A stretch of DNA of 11,232 nucleotides, taken from NCBI GenBank assembly GCA_034429475.1, contig DAOUGD010000241.1, positions 1-11,232 on the forward strand, read 5' to 3'. A model generated the notes under the pieces. It searched no databases, was not told the DNA's origin, and saw only the letters and a list, made by a program, of their open reading frames with translations. This document shows, piece after piece, positions 6,709 through 11,232 of the stretch. The stretch is from JAKQHY01 sp034429475. GTDB taxonomy: Bacteria; Chloroflexota; Anaerolineae; B4-G1; SLSP01. Position 1 is the first letter of the stretch. Every line of letters begins with the position of its first letter. Both the position numbers and the translations under genes were made by a program.

Positions 6709-7719
6709 ATGACTCAGCCTGCTTTGACTTTCTTCTGTGAACTGGATACCCCTGCCCTGACGGCCCTGTTTGCCGATCCCCAAGTCATCGCCGACTTGCA
6801 GGCGATCCATGCCGGCGTCAGCCTGGGCCTGCGCGACTTGAGCGCGGAGCGCGCCGCCGTCGTCCGCCGCCTGAACGAAGCCGGGATTCCGGTCATCGCA
6901 TGGCTGCTGCTGCCGGAGGAACAGGGCTACTGGTTCAACCTGGACAACGCGCCGCAGGCGTTGGCGTTCTACGATGATTTTCTGGCGTGGACGGCGGCGC
7001 ACAGCTTGCAATGGGATGGCGTCGGGCTGGACATCGAGCCGGATATGCGCGCGATGCGCCGGGCGTTTGCCGGGGAGGGGCGCGTGCTGCTCGACCTCGT
7101 GCGGCGCGCGTTGGATAGCGGGCGCTTCCTGCGCGGGTTGTTGTTCTACCGGCGGCTCGTCGCCCGCATCCGCGCTGACGGCTACCGGGTGGACAGCTAC
7201 GAAATCCCTTTGATGGTGGATGAACGCCGGGTCAAGAGCGTGGCCTTGCAGCGGCTTTTCGGGCTGGTCAGCCTGGACGTGGACCGCGAAGTGCAGATGC
7301 TCTACACCAGCTTCCTGCGCCCCAACGGCGCGGGCGTGCTGTGGAGCTACGGGCCGGAGGCCGCATCCATCGGCATCGGCAGCCTCGGCGGCGGCGTGAC
7401 GGTGGGCGGCGTGGATCAGATCGCGCCGCTGACGTGGGACGAATTCACGCGCGACCTGTTGCTGGCGCGGCGCTGGTGCGACGCCATCCACGTCTTCAGC
7501 CTGGAAGGCGCAGTGCGGCAGGGCTTCCTCGCCCGCCTGCGCAACTTCGAGTGGACACAGCCACCGGCGATCCCCTGGGCCGCCTTCCGGGGCGCGGAGC
7601 GCTTCCGCCGCGCGCTGCGGGCGGGGTTGTGGGCCAGTGCGCATCCTGGCATAATCATCGTTGGTGTGATTGGAGTCCTTGGATTGTGGCAAGGGTTGCG
7701 TAAAAAAAGACGCTCATAG
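6709..7719 (+). CDS. TIM-barrel-like protein of unknown function with a C-terminal membrane helix
   Basis: I do not recognise the family with certainty. The 336-residue protein has alternating strands and helices consistent with a TIM barrel, including HAGVSLGLRD (34-43), IPVIAWLLLP (60-69), WDGVGLDIEPD (102-112), DSYEIPLMV (162-170), GVLWSYGPE (209-217) and DAIHVFSLEGAV (258-269). The DxE pair Asp108/Glu110 at a strand end recalls the catalytic strand of GH18-like glycosidases, but the full DxxDxDxE motif is absent, so glycosidase activity is only a guess. No signal peptide is seen. Residues 314-329 form a hydrophobic helix ending in RKKRRS, suggesting a tail-anchored or membrane-associated protein. 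The start has GAGGTG at 6695-6700 as a ribosome binding site, 8 bases upstream. It lies 28 bases before the nucleotidyltransferase gene. Confidence 0.75.
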   Translation: MTQPALTFFCELDTPALTALFADPQVIADLQAIHAGVSLGLRDLSAERAAVVRRLNEAGIPVIAWLLLPEEQGYWFNLDNAPQALAFYDDFLAWTAAHSLQWDGVGLDIEPDMRAMRRAFAGEGRVLLDLVRRALDSGRFLRGLLFYRRLVARIRADGYRVDSYEIPLMVDERRVKSVALQRLFGLVSLDVDREVQMLYTSFLRPNGAGVLWSYGPEAASIGIGSLGGGVTVGGVDQIAPLTWDEFTRDLLLARRWCDAIHVFSLEGAVRQGFLARLRNFEWTQPPAIPWAAFRGAERFRRALRAGLWASAHPGIIIVGVIGVLGLWQGLRKKRRS

Positions 7720-7747
7720 GCAAGATAATAAATGGGAATAGATCACG

Positions 7748-8053
7748 ATGGACGAAGTTGTAGTGCAATTCACGCAATTGATACGGCAAAGACTCAAGAC
7801 ACACCTCAAGCAGATGATCCTGTTCGGTTCGCGCGCCAGAGGCGACTTTACCGAAACTTCGGATTATGACGTGCTCATTGTGGTGGACAAGAGAAGTCAA
7901 GATGTCCAGGAAGTGGTATTGGATGCAAGCGTAGAAATGTTGGACAAATACTCCGCTCTCATTGGCAGCATTGTATGTGACGAGAAAGAATGGCAAAGCA
8001 AACAACATTTCCCCATCGGGTTGAATATTGCTAAAGAAGGGAAAGCCCTATGA
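7748..8053 (+). CDS. Minimal nucleotidyltransferase (MNT, pol beta superfamily)
   Basis: This 101-residue protein fits the size of the MNT family. Its catalytic block MILFGSRARGD at 23-33 and SDYDVLIVV at 38-46 shows the GSRARG turn and the two metal-binding aspartates, Asp39 and Asp41. A third carboxylate on a later strand is not obvious (GSIVCDEKEW at 73-82 is the likely region). MNT proteins usually pair with a HEPN-domain toxin and act by transferring AMP or another nucleotide to it. Here no HEPN gene is adjacent. The gene instead overlaps a pyrophosphatase by ATGA. Base composition is clearly more AT-rich than its neighbours and the ribosome binding site is weak (GGGA near 7733-7736), consistent with recent acquisition. 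The family is confident; the partner and target are unknown. Confidence 0.88.
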   Translation: MDEVVVQFTQLIRQRLKTHLKQMILFGSRARGDFTETSDYDVLIVVDKRSQDVQEVVLDASVEMLDKYSALIGSIVCDEKEWQSKQHFPIGLNIAKEGKAL

Positions 8054-8400
8054 ACGACGAAACTCGGTATGCGAGCGCCTATCTGGGAGATTTAGTGTCC
8101 GTCGAAATTGATCGTCCCCTCGGTTCCCGCCATCCCCAACACAGCTTCATCTACCCTATCAACTACGGCTTCGTGCCGAACACCCCCGCGCCCGACGGCG
8201 ACGACCTGGACGCTTACGTGCTGGGCGTGTTTGAGCCGCTGACGACGTTTACCGGCCGCTGCATCGCCATGATCCGCCGCCTGGACGATGACGACGACAA
8301 GCTGGTGCTCGTCCCCGACGGCAAGACCTACACCGACGACCAAATCCTGGCGCTGACTGAGTTCCAGGAACGGTTTTTTCAGCCGGTGGTGATACGATAA
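8050..8400 (+). CDS. Short family I-like inorganic pyrophosphatase
   Basis: This 116-residue enzyme would hydrolyse pyrophosphate to phosphate in the cytoplasm. IDRPLGSRHPQHSFIYPINY is followed by GFVPNT and the metal-binding segment PDGDDLDAYVLG, whose Asp49, Asp51 and Asp54 match the conserved DxDxxD of soluble pyrophosphatases. A second acidic cluster with lysine (residues 79-84) and the ending ALTEFQERFF (101-110) follow. The protein lacks the C-terminal part of the 175-residue E. coli enzyme. It matches, from memory, the compact form of roughly 105-115 residues found in many Firmicutes and other bacteria, so it is probably complete and not truncated. The start overlaps the nucleotidyltransferase stop (ATGA, 8050-8053) and has only a weak upstream GAAGGG. 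A nucleotidyl transfer releases pyrophosphate, so the pairing could be functional, but this is inference. Confidence 0.85.
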   Translation: MNDETRYASAYLGDLVSVEIDRPLGSRHPQHSFIYPINYGFVPNTPAPDGDDLDAYVLGVFEPLTTFTGRCIAMIRRLDDDDDKLVLVPDGKTYTDDQILALTEFQERFFQPVVIR

Positions 8401-8407
8401 AAGGAAT

Positions 8408-8498
8408 GGGTTATGGGTTGTGAGTTATGGGTTCTGGGTTCGCTGATCCGCTGAATCGCAACTCCTCACTCCTAACTCGCAACTCCTAACTCGCAACT
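8408..8498. repeat. Thirteen phased heptamers with inverted halves
   Basis: Ninety-one bases divide exactly into 13 heptamers. The left half (8408-8442) has five units of the form GRGTTNN. A two-unit centre follows. The right half (8457-8498) has six units that alternate mostly CCTAACT and CGCAACT. On the complementary strand the right units also read as AGTTNNG, so the halves are inverted versions of one heptamer and could pair in a hairpin. The block sits between the pyrophosphatase stop and the ribosome binding site (8502-8509) of the next gene. Confidence 0.85.
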
Positions 8499-8515
8499 TA
8501 CAAAGGAGGCAAATC

Positions 8516-9097
8516 ATGACATTCTTTGAGAAATTCGGACGTGATTTTATGACCCCTTCGGACAATCGCTGGCGCAAGCTGGCGTTCAAGGCGCCGCTGG
8601 TGCTGTGGCGGATGGGGTTGGGGCCGTTGCTCGGCCATATCTTTGTGGTGATCACGACGAAGGGGCGCAAGAGCGGCGAAGCGCGCCACTTCATGACGGA
8701 GTATTACCGCGACGGCGAAAAACTCTACGTGGTGTGCGCCTACGGCCCAAAGGCGCAGTGGTACAAAAACCTGATGGCCGATCCCTACGCGACGATCCAG
8801 ACCTGGAAAGGCCCGGAGCGCATGAAAGCCACCCGCGTCACCGACACCGACGAGATCATGGCCGTGATCGCCGGCTTCTGGCAGCGCGACCCGGTGACGG
8901 TCAAATGGTACTTCGACGCCAAAGGCATTGACACCACCAACCAAGAGGATGTGGCGGCGAAGAAAGACTCTCTGCACATCTTCCGCTTCGATCCCACCGC
9001 CGCCCCCACCCCCATGCCGCTGACCGTGGACCTCGCGTGGATCTGGCCGGTGCTGCTGCTGTTGCGTCCCCGCCGCCGCCGCGAGAAACGCCGCTAA
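8516..9097 (+). CDS. Deazaflavin (F420)-dependent nitroreductase-family oxidoreductase
   Basis: This 193-residue protein of the Ddn/DUF385 split-barrel family probably uses cofactor F420, or another flavin, for redox reactions. The family core is VVITTKGRKSGEARHFMTEY (44-63), then YRDGEKLYVVCAYG (64-77) and the signature QWYKNLMADPYATIQ (81-95), which replaces the usual P-x-W-Y-x-N-L-x-A-x-P. The remaining length is standard until about residue 160. Unusually, the C-terminus adds a Pro-rich segment and the tail WIWPVLLLLRPRRRREKRR, a short hydrophobic patch followed by a strongly basic stretch that suggests membrane contact. The start is firm: AAAGGAGG at 8502-8509 lies 6 bases upstream of ATG 8516. 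Substrate cannot be deduced. F420 use is inferred from the family. Confidence 0.85.
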   Translation: MTFFEKFGRDFMTPSDNRWRKLAFKAPLVLWRMGLGPLLGHIFVVITTKGRKSGEARHFMTEYYRDGEKLYVVCAYGPKAQWYKNLMADPYATIQTWKGPERMKATRVTDTDEIMAVIAGFWQRDPVTVKWYFDAKGIDTTNQEDVAAKKDSLHIFRFDPTAAPTPMPLTVDLAWIWPVLLLLRPRRRREKRR

Positions 9098-9102
9098 TTT
9101 TC

Positions 9103-9203
9103 ACCACGAATCTTCACGAATTCTAGATCGGATTAGTGTAGATTCGTGAAGATTCGTGGAAATTCGTGGTTTAATATCTTTGCGTCTTTGCGCCTTCGCG
9201 TGA
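9103..9203. repeat. Decamer inverted repeat followed by octamers
   Basis: CCACGAATCTTCACGAAT at 9104-9121 is the perfect reverse complement of 9142-9159 (18 bp) across a 20-base loop. The right side continues as phased decamers of the form RATTCGTGRW to 9170. At 9180-9203 three octamers follow, resembling TTGCGTCT and ending TCGCGTGA. The word TTCGCGTGA (9195-9203) also occurs at 6689-6697 just before another gene start. The hairpin starts 6 bases after the stop of the F420-type gene. Confidence 0.8.
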
Positions 9204-9220
9204 AACAAGAATTTACTTTT

Positions 9221-9227
9221 GAAGGAG
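9221..9227 (+). promoter_or_regulatory. Ribosome binding site that fixes the DUF4139 start
   Basis: GAAGGAG at 9221-9227 lies 6 bases before ATG at 9234. An in-frame TTG at 9219 would place the start over this element and add five residues (MKEFP), so it is not the likely start. Confidence 0.8.
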
Positions 9228-9233
9228 TTCCCT

Positions 9234-11162
9234 ATGACTCATTTACCAATTACACACATGACCCTGTACAAGCACGGCGTCGGCTTTTTCGAGCGGCGCG
9301 CGCCGGTGAGCGGCGAGGAAGTCGAACTGTCGTTCCGCGTGACGGAGATGAACGACCTCCTCAAGAGCCTCACGGCGCTGGATTGGGGCGGCGGCAAAGT
9401 CCTCGGCATTGACTACGCCACGCCGCAGAGCCAGGAGGAGCGGCTGGCCGGCTGCTCCATCCGCCTGGACAACGACCGCAGCCTGCGCGATCTGCTGGTG
9501 GGCCTGCGCGGGCGGCGCGTGACGCTGGCGCTGGATCAGGGTGAGACCCTAACCGGCAAGCTCCTGGGGCTGGACGAATTGCCGGAGCGCCAACCGGTCG
9601 GAACGTCGCTGGTTTCGCTGCTGTTGGACGATGGCGCGCGTGTGCAGACCGTGACGCTGGCCCGCGTCCAGGCCGTTGAAATCCTGGACGAGCGCGGCGC
9701 AGCGGACTTGCGCTTCTTCCTGCAAACGGCGCTGAGCCAGGAGAACTACCGCAGCGTCACCATCCGCCTGACGCCGGGCGAGCACGACCTCTCCGTGAGC
9801 TACATCGCGCCCGCGCCGACGTGGCGGGTGAGTTACCGCCTGCTGCTCGACCCGGAGGCCGCGAGCGGCCCGAAAGGTTTGCTCCTGGGATGGGGCATCT
9901 TCGACAACCGGCTGGAAGAAGACCTGGAAGGCATTTCGCTCTCGCTGGTGGCGGGAATGCCGATTTCGTTTATCTATGACCTCTACACGCCGTTCACACC
10001 GGAACGCCCGGTCGTTGAGGAGGAAGCGCGTGTGGCAGCCGCGCCGGTGATGTTTGAAGCGCCGGCAGCATACGCGATGGAAGAGAAGATGCGCGACTCC
10101 ATGGCCGCCTTCGGGATGCCGGCGCCGGCGCCGCCGATGGCGCTGCGCGCCGCCAGCCTGTCCGACATGGCCGCCGCGCAGACGGTCACGACGCAGGGCG
10201 AGGCGCTGGGCGAGCTGTTCCAGTACGTCATCCAGACGCCGGTGACGGTGGGACGCGGCCAGTCGGCGATGGTGCCGGTGGTGTCGGCCATGCTGGACTA
10301 TCAAAAAGACCTGCTCTACAACGGGAGCAAGATGCCCGCGCACCCGGTCGCCACGCTACGCCTGAAGAACGCCAGCGGTCTGACGTTGGAGCGCGGCCCG
10401 GTGACGGTGCTGGAAAGCGGCGAATACGTCGGCGAGGCCGTGCTGCCCTTCACCGCCGCCAACGGTGAAATCGTCGTGCCTTACTCGGTCGAACTGAGCA
10501 CCAACGTCATCGAGGCCAGCGGCTCAAGTCGCCAGATTTACCGCCTGTCCCTCAAGGGAATCTATCTGCATATCGAAGATTGGGAAGTAGTGTGGCGCGA
10601 GTACCGCGTGTCGAACAAATCCGGCAAAGAGATGACGGTGCTGGTGGAACATCCCCGCTCGTCAGCCTACGACCTTTTCGACACGCCGCAGCCGAAAGAG
10701 CGCACCGACGAACAATTGCGCTTCGCCGTAACCGTCCCGGCGTGGGGCGAGAGCAAACTCAAAGTCCAGGAGCGCCGCCTCCTCAGCCACCGCGAGGAAG
10801 TGCGCCAGCAATCGCACCAGACGTTGCAGCAGTATCTCAAGCAAGGGTTGATGGATCAGCGGGTGTACGATCAGATCGTCAAACTGCTGATGCTCTACGA
10901 CACCATCAGCGATTATGAGAAGAAGCTGAAGAAGTTGGACGAGGAGCGCAACGCCATCTACCAGGCCCAAAAGCAAATCCAGGGGAACATGGGCGCGCTC
11001 TCCAACACCGGCAAAGAAGGCGCGTTGCGCGCGCGCTACGTGGATCAACTGGAAGCCACCGAGACGCAGTTGCGCGGCTTGGAAAAGCAAGAGGCCGACT
11101 TCAAAGCTGCCATCCAGCAGACGCAAGAAGAAATCGCCGCGCGCCTCAAGTCTATGGGATAA
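9234..11162 (+). CDS. DUF4139 domain protein with C-terminal coiled coil
   Basis: This is a 642-residue protein with no signal peptide or membrane helix, so it is probably cytoplasmic. The DUF4139 family has no settled function. The N-terminus (THLPITHMTLYKHGVGFFER) and the signature YIAPAPTWRVSYRLLLD at about 190-206 match the family, followed by GWGIFDNRLEEDLEGISLSLV at 218-239 (Trp219). An Ala/Met/Pro-rich low-complexity insert occupies about 260-315. The beta-rich core resumes at 325-520 (GELFQYVIQTPVTV, EVVWREYRVSNKSGKEMTV). Residues 550-642 are charged and helical, consistent with a coiled coil (DYEKKLKKLDEERNAIYQAQ). The ATG is supported by GAAGGAG at 9221-9227. It stands alone in its strand run, 136 bases after the oxidoreductase gene, with a repeat in the gap. 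What it binds is unknown. Confidence 0.85.
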   Translation: MTHLPITHMTLYKHGVGFFERRAPVSGEEVELSFRVTEMNDLLKSLTALDWGGGKVLGIDYATPQSQEERLAGCSIRLDNDRSLRDLLVGLRGRRVTLALDQGETLTGKLLGLDELPERQPVGTSLVSLLLDDGARVQTVTLARVQAVEILDERGAADLRFFLQTALSQENYRSVTIRLTPGEHDLSVSYIAPAPTWRVSYRLLLDPEAASGPKGLLLGWGIFDNRLEEDLEGISLSLVAGMPISFIYDLYTPFTPERPVVEEEARVAAAPVMFEAPAAYAMEEKMRDSMAAFGMPAPAPPMALRAASLSDMAAAQTVTTQGEALGELFQYVIQTPVTVGRGQSAMVPVVSAMLDYQKDLLYNGSKMPAHPVATLRLKNASGLTLERGPVTVLESGEYVGEAVLPFTAANGEIVVPYSVELSTNVIEASGSSRQIYRLSLKGIYLHIEDWEVVWREYRVSNKSGKEMTVLVEHPRSSAYDLFDTPQPKERTDEQLRFAVTVPAWGESKLKVQERRLLSHREEVRQQSHQTLQQYLKQGLMDQRVYDQIVKLLMLYDTISDYEKKLKKLDEERNAIYQAQKQIQGNMGALSNTGKEGALRARYVDQLEATETQLRGLEKQEADFKAAIQQTQEEIAARLKSMG

Positions 11163-11185
11163 TTATTCGTCCCAATAGGAATTTT

Positions 11186-11199
11186 CGGCCTGAAGGCCG
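11186..11199. repeat. Short palindrome beyond the DUF4139 gene
   Basis: CGGCCTGAAGGCCG folds into a 5-bp stem with a TGAA loop, about 24 bases past the stop codon. No T-run follows on the plus strand, so it is a poor intrinsic terminator. It resembles a small REP-like palindrome. The rest of 11163-11232 shows no gene. Confidence 0.5.
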
Positions 11200-11232
11200 G
11201 TCGTTAAAGAGGTGTTGGCGCGGGCGGTATAC

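Noticed and set aside
6655..7692. Minus-strand frame of 345 codons opposite the TIM-barrel gene
   Set aside because: Shadow frame in GC-rich DNA; the plus strand has a ribosome binding site, a promoter candidate and a sensible hydrophobic C-terminus.
7655..8008. Minus-strand frame of 117 codons with hydrophobic patches, opposite the nucleotidyltransferase
   Set aside because: The plus strand carries the GSRARG/SDYD motifs. The antisense frame has no ribosome binding site and no family resemblance.
8050..8400. HEPN toxin partner for the nucleotidyltransferase
   Set aside because: The overlapping downstream gene has the pyrophosphatase metal-binding DGDDLD and lacks the HEPN R-x4-6-H motif and all-helical character.
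8050..8400. Truncated or broken pyrophosphatase gene
   Set aside because: It is shorter than the E. coli enzyme, but its start and end segments match what I recall of a widespread compact form of about 105-115 residues.
8408..8498. Possible CRISPR array
   Set aside because: Units are 7 bases with no spacers of 30 or more, and no cas gene is near. It is a short tandem repeat.
9219..9233. TTG start for the DUF4139 protein, five codons earlier
   Set aside because: It lies at the edge of the ribosome binding site GAAGGAG, which is correctly spaced for the ATG at 9234.
11186..11199. Intrinsic terminator for the DUF4139 gene
   Set aside because: The stem is only about 5 bp and no T-run follows on the plus strand.

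Overview
The window looks like a GC-rich bacterial chromosome segment, most likely from the Chloroflexota (Anaerolineae/Caldilineae-like). This is inferred from Thr-Pro-Ala linkers in a secreted glycosidase, membrane tethering by a C-terminal helix, a putative F420-dependent oxidoreductase, a DUF4139 protein, and many short tandem repeats between genes. No rRNA, tRNA, CRISPR array, transposase or phage gene is visible.

Layout. Positions 1-59 hold the first codons of a minus-strand gene that runs off the left edge. A 330-base gap with a long imperfect palindrome follows. The minus-strand gene 391-2460 encodes a secreted, membrane-tethered GH5 glycosidase (mannanase-like) with discoidin/CBM32-type and CARDB-like modules. 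It diverges from a plus-strand cluster across a gap carrying heptamer repeats and a palindromic -10 element. That cluster is DUF58 (2626-4008), a polytopic DUF4129 protein (4005-5477) and a MoxR-type AAA+ ATPase (5574-6512). Together they make a MoxR/DUF58/DUF4129 module, usually associated with membrane or envelope protein maturation, here without a visible transglutaminase domain.

Next come a TIM-barrel-like protein of unknown function with a C-terminal membrane helix (6709-7719), an AT-richer minimal nucleotidyltransferase (7748-8053) that overlaps a short inorganic pyrophosphatase (8050-8400) by 4 bases, a deazaflavin (F420)-dependent nitroreductase-like protein (8516-9097) and a cytoplasmic DUF4139/coiled-coil protein (9234-11162). 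The last 70 bases hold a short palindrome.

The most unusual feature is non-coding. Five of the larger intergenic gaps (between 2.46 and 9.2 kb) each hold a phased short tandem repeat of period 7, 8 or 10, in four of them arranged as a large inverted repeat. One repeat runs across a stop codon and one supplies a putative -35 element. The most notable gene arrangements are the transglutaminase-less MoxR module, the nucleotidyltransferase-pyrophosphatase overlap, and three proteins ending in a hydrophobic stretch followed by a basic tail.
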